Shown one piece after another: positions 46,447-59,044 of a DNA stretch of 64,000 bases. The position numbers and the translations under genes were made by a program. The DNA lies in assembly GCA_036346275.1 (NCBI GenBank), contig CM070730.1, forward strand, positions 44,066,918 to 44,130,917. The letters run 5' to 3'. A model generated the notes under the pieces. The model ran no database searches. It had not been told where the DNA came from and worked only from the letters and a program-made list of their open reading frames with translations. Positions within the stretch are counted from its first letter, which is position 1, and each line of letters opens with the position of its first letter. This DNA is from Otatea glauca. Taxonomy: Eukaryota > Streptophyta > Magnoliopsida > Poales > Poaceae.

Positions 46447-48821
46447 TGAAAGATCGAAAAAGGCGATTAGAGGGGGGTGAATAGGAGCCAAATAAAATTT
46501 TCGAATAAACTCACCCCCTAGAATTCAAACCACCAAAAGACCAGAAAGAAACTGCACTGGTCGGGTATCTCTGGTCAGATGAACAGTACCCCCGACCTAC
46601 AGAGGTCGGATGAACAGTACTCGGAATGAATAGTGTTCGGGTGAACAATACTCCCGACCTGAAGTGGTCGGATGAACAGTACTCCCGACCTGAAGTGGTC
46701 GGATGAACAGTACTCAGGATGAATAGTGTTCGGGTGAACAGTACCCCCCAACCAGATGAACAGTACGCCCGACCTTCGGAGGTCAGATGAACAGTACTCT
46801 GGTGAATAGTGTTCATGTGAACAGTAAACTCAACACGATCTCAAAAACAGAAATCGATGTAGCTTTTGATCGGCTGATCCAAAAACAGTGAAAATTGGTG
46901 TGCACCTCCCAAAGGATGTCAGGAACCTATTTCAATCAACAATCGAAGGAATTAATACCAAGGTTCCGTCCTTTTCAGTTTAACAAATGCAACACCAAAA
47001 ACAGAGTAACGAACACAGACTTCACCCCTAACTTGCTGGTGGGAGTTGATGGTCAGAAATCCTTGGATGACTCTCCACAAATCATAGCAAGTAAGTACAC
47101 GAAGAAACAACCCTTCAAACAAATAGAAACACTATCTGAAAACTAGGCACATAAATTGGTTTTTTGCAAAACTGAATAGAAGAGGTTGTAGATTGCCTAG
47201 ACGATTGGGATATGATCTATAGAAGATTCATCCAGCAATCTTTCATCCTTGGCAACAAGAACCAGAAGCCAATCAAGACTAAAGAACTGCAAGTCACACG
47301 TTTACGCACTTTAAGAACACACAGATTTACTAACTTGCAACAAGAATGCAAGGATTGCCTAGATGATTGAAAGCACCAAGTCCAGAGAAGAGTTCATTAA
47401 TCATGAATTTCAACAAAGACTCAATAGCATGTAGAAGGAGATGAGGCAAATCCAAATTACGTAAAGTAAATTGCAAGTAAGTAAATGCAGAATTTAGATA
47501 ACAGAATTTAAGTGCGTAATGTAAATACGTAAAGGAAATGAAACAAAAATATAAATGAAGAACATTTCATTTCTGGAAGGGAGGTTTACAAAGCCTCACA
47601 ACAAAGTGGGCAAAACTCAAATGAGCAGAAAAAACCTCAGAACCTTCAAAGAGGGGAGGCTGCCCCTACCCCTCTATTTATAGTGACCTGGGATCAATTC
47701 CCACCTTTGGATGTCTGCTTCAATCCTAAGCCAACATCCAAGAGCCAGGATTTGATCCTTACACTATCACTCTCAACAACTCTCAACTACTCACGTACAC
47801 TTTCCTCACCTGCTCATCACGCCCCCAGGGAGACACCCCTCTCCCTGTCAAGTAGCAGGCTTGGAACACCTACCACCCTTGGATGAGCCTCTAAACCCTA
47901 GAGCACTCCATCAAGGGCTGAGATTTTACGCACTCACACAGCTATGCATGGGCTCACCCGAAACCCAACAACACAACGGGTTTTGCACGCTTTTCAACTC
48001 ACACTAACTTGACCCGCTACTCTATCTTCCTGACCGTGATCCAACGGTCCTCCTTGATCAGAGCTTCTCCAAGTTAGCATCTCATCCATTCCTTTGTCTT
48101 CTCGGCTTGCAGCTACTCCCTGGCCTCAGTCATCTTTGGCGACACCTTGATCATTTGGACCTCAGCTCTCCCAGCCTAGTCCTGATCCCCTTCGCCTCAC
48201 CATGACCTAGCTCCAAAGTCCTACAACCATCATAGACAAGGAAACCACATCACATAGCAATGTCCAACAACACATATCCATCTCAACAGAAAGATATACA
48301 CTATCTTCGACCAAAGAAAAACCCGACCACACGTGGTCTGACCACTGGTCTCCATCCCGACCAACCATGGTCTGACCACTGGTCTCCATCCCGACCACTC
48401 GAGGTCTGACCACTAGTCTCAGACTCAATCACTCGGAGTCTCAACCACTCGGAGTCGGACGACCCAACCACTCGGGGTCGGACGACTGGTCTCCAACCAG
48501 CCAAAGCCCCGACCACTCAGGTCGGACGACCCGACCACTCGGGGTCGGACGACTGGTCTCGAACCAGCCAAAGACCCGACCACTCAGGTCGGACGACCCG
48601 ACCACTCGGGGTCGGACGAGTGGTCTGCAACACAGCCAAAGCCCCGACCACTCCGGTCGGACGACCCGACCACTCGGGGTCGGACGACTGGTCTCCAACT
48701 AGTAACTCAAATTGCTCTAGCTCGAAAAACAATCCAAATCAAACTCAAACTTGAGCACACCTTGCTCAAATAAAGTCAAATACTCATCACAAACATGGAT
48801 GGACCTCTACATGGTCCTTCA
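46447..48821 (-). repeat. 5' LTR of S2
   Basis: A 2,375-bp partner of 37,370-39,664, longer mainly by array copy number. GAACAGTA array 46,577-46,826, TATA 47,675-47,682, GACCACTCGG array 48,322-48,697. It ends CCTTCA beside TTTTC. Confidence 0.92.
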
Positions 48822-48826
48822 TTTTC

Positions 48827-49015
48827 ATATTTTATTTAATTTGGTATTTTATATTGTAGCTCATCTCTTTAGTGAGGTTGGATTTCAAGATATTGAGATG
48901 AAAGATAATATTTTTAAACAATACTCTTATTTTCAATTCAAAGTTTTTATTTAATTTTATTTTAAAATTTCAAATTTTTACTTTTCTTATTTTGAATTTT
49001 TTTTGGGATGTTACA
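48827..49015 (-). repeat. 5' LTR of G1, part 2 (right of S2)
   Basis: Continues the G1 LTR after S2. It matches 4,660-4,851 closely and ends GGGATGTTACA. GTCTA (49,016-49,020) is the presumed target duplication of G1. Confidence 0.88.
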
Positions 49016-49020
49016 GTCTA

Positions 49021-50179
49021 CGGCTCAGAACAGGGCAGATCGAAACTGAGCTCACCGACGGTGAGAGGGCACCGTAGTTCAGCGACCATGGGCACGGCGA
49101 GTATCATTAGGCTACTGCGAATCCGGGGATAGACTTAGTGGTCGCCAGCGATGACCAGAAATGGGTCGCCTCCGTGGCAGTGCGGTGGCTGCCATGGCCG
49201 ACGGCGATAAAACTTGCTCAGGCCTCATTTTCACCGAGAAAAACCTCCTAGAGCACCAGTGTATTACTAGGATTCCATTGCACCTGAAAGATCGGTCGGA
49301 GGATGGTCGAAACGTGCCAGCACAGATCACCTGTGATTGAGAAGAAGAACAGTGTCTGGCGGTGCTCCGACTGAAACAAATGGCAACGGATGGTTGATTT
49401 GAGTTTGCTAGATCACCAGGAACCTATGCACTGAATGGATTCAAGGTTGGCTCACCGAGATAGCCGATTTCGATTTTCCTCCCCTTTTCTGCTTTCGGTG
49501 ATGATGGAAGATTTCAGAGGAAATGAAAGTGGCTAAGTCTGTGCATAGATGGTCTAGGATTGAAGAATCACTAAGGGTGCTCAATGCGACACTCATCTAG
49601 TATTTATAGCCGGCAATGGATAGCAATACAGGGTTTGAACGCGGGAGGAAAATGGCGGTTGGGTTCAGTTCTTTGGTGCTAGCACATGCCCATGCACAGG
49701 GATCACAGGATACAGTGGTTATGTAGGTCTGGCAGAGAGGTGCTTAGACTAGGCAATTTGGTGCCGAGCTATTTGCTTGCAGTGGTAGGGAAGATCGATG
49801 CAATTGTCTATCGTGGCAAGGAAAAACATGAGGGAGTAACTGCCGTGGCAGACATGTGGTGAATCGGAGTGAAGAAAATCATTGCAACCAGGGGAATAAA
49901 TTGGTTAACCATGCGTGCAGGATTCCCAATGGTGGACATGGCAGAGAATGATCAAGTCGGCGAAATGATTCAGTGAATTGGCCCGGGAATAAATTGAACA
50001 GAGAGGCGATCGGTTGAGGGAATGAATCGGGAGAGCTTCAGAGTGCTGATCGGTTTTGCTTGGTTCACGCGTGAGGAAGAAGGGTGTGAGGGAGAGGGAG
50101 TTTGACAAGTGGGGACCAGGCCACCGGTCAGAGACAAAGGAGATGCCAGTTCAGTTGCTCCTTGGCAAAAGGGGTCCGC
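49021..50179 (-). repeat. Gypsy LTR fragment (promoter part), minus orientation
   Basis: About 1.16 kb with no gene. Plus TATTTATAGCC at 49,601-49,611 is a minus-strand TATA box (GGCTATAAATA). Surrounding GC-rich leader-like sequence resembles in style the central part of the G2 LTR, though I cannot align it. It is bounded by the G1 target site on the left and a plus-strand LTR start on the right, so it is probably the broken host of both insertions. Confidence 0.4.
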
Positions 50180-53100
50180 TGTAACATCCTGAAAAATGAA
50201 ATAAAATGAAAATGTATATTTTGAATTTGAATATGATTATCTCTGAGTTTATTGGCATTATTGGTTTTTATTTGGATTTTCCTTGGATTTGTGTATTGTG
50301 TGAAAAATCAAACAAATAGAATTAATGAATGGAAAATGGTAAGAAGATAAAAAGGTAAAAATAAAATTTTGAAAAATTTACCATAAAAGCCCTAAGCATG
50401 CAGAAGAGCTAACACAACCAGCAAATAAAGATTTATGCACAAGAATGTGATTGAATAATTGAAATGACAGCTCTTTTGTCTTAAAACAATTCAAGAAAGA
50501 ATTAATATAAAATTTTTAGACTTATCTGAGCTGTAAAATTAATACAATGTCCTTAGTACATTATATATCTCTAGTAAAAATATCAGATATTAATAATGTC
50601 ATTTAAGGCCTTTAATAATTCAAGAACAAAAACTCTAAAAATTTGAAAATTGAAATGTCAGAATTCTAATAAAATAAATACATAATATGTTAATTTAAAA
50701 TTTTTATGGGAGCATACTTGACCCAAATGGAACCCTTCCAAAAATGTTTAAAAATAAATTATGTCATTTTCAACTTTGAATGAATCAAAACCCGAAAAGA
50801 CAATTTTGGACTATGCTCAATGTCAGAATTTATATAATTGTTATATAAGATATTTTGACCTAGGATTTTTACTGGAGGTAGAAAACTTATGCGAGACACC
50901 CAGAACAAAATTAAAAATGTTTTTACTTTGATTTGCCCCCTCAATTAAATGCTCTAAGTCCGTGCTATCCTTAGAAACCAAGTTGGAATTGTCATCTATT
51001 GCACTTGGGCCCACACGTCAGCAGCTCATCCTCCCAGCCTCCTCCTTCTCCATGAAAGCAAGCAGCTAGCACTGTGTCTCGATCAAAACCAAACATCTAG
51101 TGCAATTCTCTGCATCGATCACGCAGCTTCACTGCACACACGACATAAGGGATCAATTCAGCACTGCACCTTTTTAACCAGTCTTTTCTTTCTGTTCTCT
51201 ATCTTTCCTTCGATCAAGTCTGAAACCCAGCTCGCTTTGGCCTTTCTTATCTCTGTCCTTGTTTCCTCGCTGCCACGACAGGACTCTAGTCAAGTCGAAG
51301 CCCTGATCTTTTCCAATCCGATTCACCGCATGCCTGCCTCGATAGTGAACTCGCCACTGATTCATTGCCACGCACAGACCCGGACGACACAGGCTTGAAC
51401 ACCATCAATCACCAAAGCTTCCTCACTCTTTCCCATTCCCCGCCACGATAGATCGCCAGCCATTTTATCACTGCCATATTCTAGTAATCGTCAAGTCAGG
51501 CACAGAACTGTGGCGCCCTAGCTTGACTTGTGTTCCCACCTAGCTCACGCTTCGGTTGCCGAAATGCTGCCACGGAAGGGAGGAGCTATGGAGATCTCTT
51601 GCCATGCCGCTGCTCGCCCTGCAAATTTTTCTGTAGAGTCCTTCTCCACCCCTGTTTTGCCCGCCACTGGTTGCGTCCAAATCCTGTGCTGAATGGCTTG
51701 CCCGTCTATTTAAGCGCAGCAAAACATCACATAGCCCGTCCATCCTGCTGCATCGCACTGCCTCCTCCTCCAGACTGCACCACATGTCCACTGCATAGTC
51801 GAGCCTCGCCATAGCCAAAAGCTTAGCCGAAAATGGGAGGAAAACCGAAATCGGATATCTTGGTGAGTCAACCATGAATCCATTCAGAGTCAACCATGAA
51901 TTCATTTCCTGCCCAGCTTCATCTAATGGCTACCGATTCCCTCGTTTTTAGTGAAGCTTGAGTTTGGGCGCAAAACTCAAATCAGGCGACTTGGTGAGTA
52001 GGATTTCAATTCCATGAGCCTTGAGCATCTCTGTGATCTACTAACCCCATCCGTCAACCCTTAGCTCTAGCTAGATTCGCACACACACTCCCGCCACTGT
52101 TCTTCTTCCCTGATGATGGTCTCTCGGTGGCAGCATGACTTGATGATTCTCCAATCAATTTTTCAGGTAAAATGAATTTCTTGTGTCACACTGATGCTCA
52201 TAGAGTCCTTGCCTGCTGAAATTTAAATGCGGTTTTGAGCTTTCACCAACGATCCATGGCGCCGCCCTCTCGATGGCAAGATACTCACCACTAGTCCAAG
52301 ATTCATATAGTGATAACTTCGCATTTTATTCCAATTCGAGTGAAATGAATTTCTATATTCATATAAAATCAAGTACCTTCAGAATAGGCAATAATATTTT
52401 GAAAATGATAACTGGGTGAATTTGAAATTCAAAATTTGAAGAAAAGGCTAAAGATATGCTACATATAAAAATGTTGTAAACAAACTTGGAATTGAATGAA
52501 ACCAATTTTAATGGAATCCTTATGCATCCAGAAACTCAAATATATAAAAATATTTATATTTCAACTTTGTTTGAATCATTTTCCATTAGAGGTTAGTTGC
52601 AATGCTAAATATCCAAAAATACATAGTTTATGCAAAAGAAATCTAAAATGAGTAAAAATGATTTCTGTATACTAGCATGTCAGTAGGGCTACTAAATATG
52701 TCAAAATCTTTAAATATTGATCTTGACTTGAATTGTTTCATGAATAAGAAGGAGACTTATAGATATTCATGTATTGAGTAAACTAGCAGTAGTAGTATAC
52801 ATGTATGCATATAGTTCAGAATGGACCCTAAAATTGATTTAATTCGGTTGAAACATTTTAAAGATAGCAACAAAAGATTGTATGTGCGTAAACTCAATAT
52901 ATATAAAGAACATAAGCTTTATCCATGCAAAAGAACATAAATATGCATGCATATAACCTCATAAATTGAGTAGCAGAATAGGTAGAGCTAATCTTAGCAT
53001 ATTCTTAAAGAAAAGATCATAATCGTTGGCAAAAAGGAGTTAATTTGAACTAAGTTTATAAAGCCCTTAAATGTTCATATGCTTATAAACCATCACGGCC

Positions 53101-54265
53101 AAAATAAAAATAATGCAAAACCAGTTTTAAAACACTTTTAGTGCCATCCCTTGTTAATGCCTGAAAAATGGTTCAATAATCTTATATGGTGTAGTCGCAA
53201 AACTTAAATCGGAAACCGAACCATTATCGCGTAGAATTAAGAAACACTTAAGCCTTTTTGACAGCCTGTAAAGTATCTCATCTTAGTGTAAATATTATAA
53301 AGATCAGCCTAGAAATGTTCTTTAGGATATGGACTATCATAACCTAGAAAAATATTTTAGTTACAACTTGCTGTTCATCTGAATCTAGCTAGTACAATAA
53401 CCCTAAGTGTTAATCGTACACTTCTTTCTAATATGATTCCTTATAGCGCAACCCTTAATATCATATAAGCTATTTCAACAATGAATATAATGTCTCGTCT
53501 AAATAGTAAAATGTATGAAATTAGCTTAAGAATGTTCTTCAAAATATAGACTATCCTATTCCGAAGAAATAATCTCTTTTCATCATATTTTTGTATATAA
53601 ATCCTGTTAGCAGAATAACCTTAAGTATTATGATTTCTCAACTTCATAATATGAATGAGCAAACTTAGTAATAATGAACAAATCTGTAGTTAAGATATTT
53701 CTATCACCAGAACCTTATCCAAGACATTGAAAATAAGGCCAGTAGCCTAACCCTATAAATCTAACCCATATAAATCGTTTTCATACAAAAATGCTTAAGG
53801 CTAAGTGCTATTCACACATAATAATTTAACTAATGTTTTAATTCTATTAATCCAAATAATTTTAGCATCTAGAATTCGAAGTTATAAATGCAAGAATTCA
53901 TAATTTTAGCCTCTTGAATTCGTAATTCAAGAAAAGATAATCTATTAAAGAAACCATGCTTTGTTCGTCCTAAAAGTTGTTATCGATATGAATGCTTAAT
54001 TACCTGGAACACAAGAATGTGGAATCAGGCAACTTAAACACTGAAATATTCCTGTTTTCTTTAGTGAGTATTTATTTGGTTTTCTGTATATTTTCTTTTT
54101 GCCCTTATTGAAGTTTGTTATTTGCTATATTTCTGATTGAACGACGTGTAGAATCTGACGTCATTACCTCCGTTAGCTGCAACCTCGACTTCGTCGTAAG
54201 CAATAAATAAGTAAGGCAAGCACCCCCTTTGATCATATTGATTCCAGTATTCAATATTCATTGTG
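50180..54265 (+). repeat. Plus-oriented gypsy LTR (related to the G1 LTR)
   Basis: Starts TGTAACATCCTG, the tip typical of these gypsy LTRs, in plus orientation. A TATA-like TATTTAAG lies at 51,707-51,714 after a C/T-rich stretch. At 53,200-53,800 repeated segments are the inverted complement of the G1 LTR repeats (for example CCTTAAGTATTATG, GAATCTAGCTAGTAC). No internal coding region follows, so it may be a solo or truncated LTR. The right edge is uncertain because another LTR start appears at 54,266. No gene seen in its 4 kb. Confidence 0.6.
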
Positions 54266-55861
54266 TGTAACAGCCAGAATTAATAAAATGAGAAATATAA
54301 TATCCAAAATATTCATGTGAATTATTTTTGTGTTTTCTGGTTTTTCCTAAATTATTACAAATTCTTTTGGCATTTCCCTAATAAAAGAAAGTAAATTAGA
54401 GATATTGTAAAATGGTAAAAGTAAGAAGGTAAAAACATAAAGTCAATAAAATCTGCAAAAATCATAATAAAATATTAGAGCTCTCTAGAACTCAGCTTGT
54501 GGTGGTTAAGGACTAGGAATCATTAAAATATAACAATAATAAAGGTGTAAGCATGTGAGAGTAAATCAATACAGATAATGTTAGATTTTTATAGAATTCT
54601 CCAGAGGTTATCCTGGGTTAATAATTTTACCATGCCGACATCAAAACATTATTTACCTCTGGTAAAATTATAGAAAATTAAATATTAAAGTTTTTAATTT
54701 TAAAAATTCTACAATAGAAAAGAAATAAAGTGGAAAATAGTAATTTCAGAATTATTAAAATTTAAATATTAAGTATAAAAATCTAAAAATTTTACAGAAG
54801 GTAGCTAATATCATATTTGATCCTCGTAAAAAGTTTTATAAAATTATAACATAAATTAAGTCATCAATTAAATATAAAACAGAATCGGCAGAAATTTAAA
54901 AGTCCCATTGTCAAAATTTTAATAAAATTTCTACCTGGGGTTTTTCCCTGAAAATTTTACAGGATGCTTATCATTACCTTGCTGACGTAGGTAAAAATTT
55001 TCAGAACTAACCTAGCCAAAGTGATGGCATAAACTAGTAGAATAACCTCGGCTTGTCCAGAACCCTCCTCGGCGCTGTCGGTTCTTCTCGCAGACATGTA
55101 GGGCCAACATGGTAGCCGATCTCCTCGCCGACCTCTCACAACCAGCTTGCCCCCGTACGTCAGCCCCCCTCTCTTCCGTTTCTTCTTTCCCCTTCTCCCT
55201 TCTTCCTCTCAGCGTTCTCTCCGCGCAGGTGACCGCCTCACCGCCTCGTTGTTCAACTGCCGAACCGCCTTAGCTAGCTATATTTACCCTCGACCATCTG
55301 TACCGTCAACCATTGTTTTTCCCGTCCACAGCCCTGCTCAAAATCGCCTCATCTCCACCAACTCCGTCGAAACCAGTGAAAAAGGGGGAAGTCTCATTTC
55401 GCCTCTGCGGCAAACCTTAGCTCGGATCATTTGAGCCAGAGCTTCCTCATAGTGCCTAGTCTTCGTCCCGGACCTTAGTTGGAGCCCATCTTCCCCGATG
55501 AGCCACCGCGTCGTGCTCCTTCCTCCACTGTCGCTGCGCACGGTGAGGACCCAACTCCAATGCTCATCTCTTTGAACAAGTGGCAAAATAGAATCATTGT
55601 AATGCTTTCGTGCTTGTAATGGTGAAAATAAAGCTAGAGAAACCGTGTTCTAGCCTCGCCGCTAGTCGGCCATGGCCGTCGCTGCCCCCTTGCGGTGGCG
55701 AGGTATCTACGGTCGCTGCCGGTGGTTGCAAGTGCCACCCTCTTGTGCGCAATAGTATGCTCAGTCTATAGGTGGAACCCTTTCCTTCTCTCTGGTGGTG
55801 AATCGTCGCCGACGAGCCTCGATTATGGCCTCCACCGCACCTCAGCGGTGGCGACCCCGTT
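54266..55861 (+). repeat. Second plus-oriented gypsy LTR fragment
   Basis: Starts TGTAACAGCCAG, followed by AT-rich sequence with the same AAAATGGTAA…AAGGTAAAAA words as 50,180 onward. It then becomes a C/T-rich leader-like region (55,140-55,860). ORFs at 55,147-55,976 carry no recognisable domain. Cut at 55,862 by an LTR in the other orientation. Confidence 0.5.
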
Positions 55862-57138
55862 TGTAAGGACCCGAATCCACTTATTCGAACCCACTGTGTT
55901 TACTACACTAATCCCAGGATCAACGCTAGTGCACACAGCTCAACATTGGTACATATCACATCATACTCAACGATAATAGACTAATACTCCATTTCTTGAT
56001 ATAGCTAAGTGTATGATCTTATGACCAACTTACATTATTAAGCCACGCAGGGCAAGACTTGAAATATAAGCTAAGAATTAAACAACGGAAAGTAGAAAAC
56101 GTAGATAGCTCATCAGTTCACCACAGGCAACTGACAAGGCTCGGACCCTAATGACTCGTGTCCTCCTGGAACTCCTCCTCCAACACAGGTGTTGATTCTT
56201 CAATTGTGATTATTGTTATTGGCAAGTGTGAGTACTTAAAACACTCAACAAGTTGTGCACAGAATGCAATTCTATGTAACTATATGCAAGGCTTATTCCA
56301 AAGGATAGGCTATCATGGCTATTTTGCAATAAGCAGCATTTATGAACAAATACAATAAATAGATCGTAAAGACTATAAAACAAATAATAGTAGTAATTAG
56401 ATTCAACATTTCTCAAATAAACCAAGTTTCCAATCGTAAGTCAAATTCCATCTTCCACATGGCATTCTGCCATCCCAACCAAGTTGTCCATTTAATTAAG
56501 CTAACCCTTAACTGTAATTCCCGAGCATTGCTCAATTCCGTGAGCACGGCTATCCGAATAGATTCACACTCTGCAGAGGTTATGCACTTTACCCACATGA
56601 TACAACCATACACCACAAAGGCGAGTGATTATAATAAAGCCTTTACAATGCGCTGGCTTAACCCGATACCACCCGCTAAGGTTTCAACACTGGTGGGACT
56701 GGTTACCACATTCAGGGCCCCCTCTTGCGCCATGTGAATTACTCCATAACTTTGGAACTCACACCGACCAAGATAGTACCAAAGTTAAGACATTGCAAAT
56801 TAATCAGCTAGGCTGGCCCACACCAGACATGTGGTTGCATGATTGACTCAGGTCAAAGGCTTGCAAGGTTAAGTCCTTAGGGTGATCAAGGCAAGACATC
56901 CACATACCCTCTACCCATCGGGCCCACCTTGGCATACTCGCCCCTTGTCACTTGCCCCAATCAAAGTGATTATCACCCAAGTTGATTACCAAGCACCACG
57001 TGCTATCAACAACTCAATATCGCTGCGTGACATTGCTCGCCACTACAACTCAATCTCATTGTACAACTTCACATGATGCACAAGTTCACATCGCTGCTCC
57101 ATATTACATTAGTCAAGATTAATTATCCAAGATTCAAG
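55862..57138 (-). repeat. Minus-oriented gypsy LTR fragment related to the G2 LTR
   Basis: TGTAAGGACCCGAATCCAC at its edge and co-linear similarity to 16,571-17,830 (CTAGTGCACACAG, CACAGGCAACTGAC, AAGGCTCGGACCCTAA, CACTCAACAAGTTGTGCAC) show it is the terminal 1.28 kb of a related LTR. Conserved block at 56,566-56,597. It is cut at 57,139 by the copia element C1. Confidence 0.82.
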
Positions 57139-58505
57139 TGAAGAGGAACGCGGTATGCTACGCTAGCAAAAAAAAAAACTACCGCGTAACCAGAAAGCTA
57201 CTCGCAAGAAGGGGATCATAGATAAGATTACCACTAGACGCGCAGTTGCGGAATCCTTCGCGCGTCGATGTAGTGGATCGTCCTCGCCGCAGTCGTTACG
57301 TCGATGTAGTGGATCGTCCTCACCTCGCCGTGGATCGTCCTCCCACGCCGCAGTCGCAGCAGCGTCACCGCGAGAGTCCACACGTCCGAGATGGGCAGCG
57401 TGCGCGTGTGCAAGCACACAGTCGCTCGGCGAGGGCAGCGAGAGGAGAAGGCTAGGGTTTCGAGTGAATCACTCCTAAACTGTGGGAAAGCACACCCTGC
57501 GCCCTCCCTCCTCCCCTCCTTATATAGCCACAAGATGAAACCCTAAACTAGGGCCCATCAGCGTGCTAAGCCCACGAGGTTCATTAATTACGGATCCAAT
57601 CTAAATTAATGCGTCCCAGCCCATTAAGTGTGTGACCCTGCAGGTTCACGTACGTTTGGACATGGATTCGGAAGACTCCTTTTCAATCCAATAGTTGGTA
57701 GCGGATTCTTGCAAAGTATGCCAACACCCAAACATACTATGATCAAATCGGACAGAACCTATCAAAAGTACTCATGCAATAATCCCTTTGCCAAGTATAT
57801 GAAGATTGATCTCAAGGTGAGAAGCATGTCATCCTTTGATGATTCAATCCATCTCTCGTATCCGTGATATATTAATAAGTTGTGATTGACTCCTCAATCA
57901 AGGCATGGCCATGCACTTCCTTAATCATATCACACGAGTGGCCTTGTCATATATCTCCGTTTCATTGGAGTGGCAAATTCCATCTTGACTGCTCACTTCC
58001 CTCTTCACGTTTCATAGTAAACATGAAAGCTACCTTTATAACTATCTAGTTAGGAAGTAGTGTTTGATAGCCCCAAGGAAAACTATTACACATGTAGGGA
58101 ATATGACAATCTCAAGTCTAAGGATCATACATCTACTAGGTATGAGATACACGATGACACATAAGAATGAAACATTCTCGCGATGTCCCATTGCGGGTCT
58201 ATCTAACTCATGTTCTTCAACATGCGTCCACAATGTATAGATGATATCTCCATATCCCATGATCTATGAAGCATGATCATCGATCACTACATGTGCTGAT
58301 CTATTCATCGTTGTCCTATACGATGAAATCCGATCAGAGATATTTATCGAATTACATCATTAAGTAAAGAGCTTCATAAGCAAGTCAAATACTTGTTGAT
58401 CAATACAATGATATACATTCATTGGACCAATAATCATAATATTATTCATAAACATAGTCATGTTACAATCATCTAAATGATTGCCTCAAGGGCATAACAC
58501 TAACA
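57139..58505 (-). repeat. 3' LTR of C1
   Basis: About 1,367 bp. Right edge ATAACACTAACA borders the polypurine tract. The left edge is placed at TGAAGAGGAACGCGG, where similarity to the gypsy LTR stops. TATA box GGCTATATAAGG (coding strand) at 57,518-57,529. A short tandem unit GTCGATGTAGTGGATCGTCC occurs twice at 57,262-57,320. Confidence 0.78.
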
Positions 58506-58520
58506 ATCTCCCACTTGCAC
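58506..58520 (-). other. Polypurine tract of C1
   Basis: GTGCAAGTGGGAGAT on the coding strand directly precedes the LTR start TGTTAGTG. Confidence 0.85.
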
Positions 58521-58525
58521 TTGAG

Positions 58526-59044
58526 TCAATCAATTAAGTATCTAATACCAATAGACCTTGTGTGCGCCTCATGCTTAGGTTGTGGCAGTGGCTTTGTCAA
58601 CGGATCGGCCACATTGGCTTCCGTATGTACTTTGCATATTCTCACGTCACCTCTATCCCCAATCTCGCGAATAAGGTGAAAGCGACGGAGTATGTGTTTA
58701 GACTTCTGATGTGATCTAGGCTCTTTTGCTTGTGCAATGGCACCACTATTATCACAATAGATGTCCATTGGACTAGAGGCACTAGCGACCACACCAAGCT
58801 CTGTGATAAACTTCTTAATCCACACGACTTCCTTTGCGGCCTCGGCCGCAATGTACTCCGCTTCTGTCGTAGAGTCGACCACCGTGTTTTGCTTGGAACT
58901 CTTCCAGCTTACTTCTCCTCCATTAAGTGTAAACACAAACCCGGATTGCGATCGAAAATCATCTTTGTCAGTTTGGAAGCTTGCATCGGTGTAACCCTTT
59001 GCAACAGATCTTCCTCACCTCCAAAACAAGGAACATACCTTTAG
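58526..59044 (-). pseudogene. C1 RNase H
   Basis: ORF 58,936-58,526 reads VSWKSSKQNTVVDSTTEAEY, then IYCDNSGAIAQAKEP, SKHILRRFHLIREI and NVADPLTKPLPQ, a near-complete copia RNase H with DSTTEAEY and CDNSGA motifs. The upstream DADF-like part (58,937-59,044) is frameshifted. It lies between RT and the polypurine tract. Confidence 0.88.

Larger units (their letters stand above)
37370..48821 (-). mobile_element. S2: gag-only Sirevirus-like copia derivative
   Basis: An 11.45-kb minus-strand element with TG…CA ends and a perfect TTTTC duplication (37,365-37,369 and 48,822-48,826), inserted in the G1 5' LTR. It has LTRs (37,370-39,664 and 46,447-48,821), an initiator-Met primer site, a long gag like that of S1, and the same 3' non-coding region with several polypurine tracts. 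It has no protease, integrase, RT or RNase H; about 2.1 kb of non-coding DNA occupies their place. This fits a non-autonomous element moved by a relative such as S1. Confidence 0.9.
1693..49015 (-). mobile_element. G1: outer Ty3/gypsy (chromovirus-type) element hosting nested insertions
   Basis: Minus-strand gypsy element that hosts three later insertions. Both LTRs end (plus strand) in GGGATGTTACA, that is, they start TGTAACATCCC on the coding strand. Its order on the minus strand is 5' LTR (49,015-33,473), primer site, leader, gag (30,939), protease, RT (29,287-28,587), [G2 inserted], RNase H (16,565-15,822), [S1 inserted], C-terminus (5,056-4,898), polypurine tract, 3' LTR. After subtracting insertions the internal region is about 5.8 kb. 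The right-hand flank is GTCTA; the left duplicate is not visible because the CACTA element and the window edge intervene. Integrase and the gag zinc knuckle are missing, and several in-frame stops are present. It is the oldest layer of the nest. Confidence 0.85.

Noticed and set aside
55147..55976. Possible host exon(s) with a hydrophobic start
   Set aside because: C/T-rich leader-like sequence in a gypsy LTR fragment; no splice structure or domain recognised.
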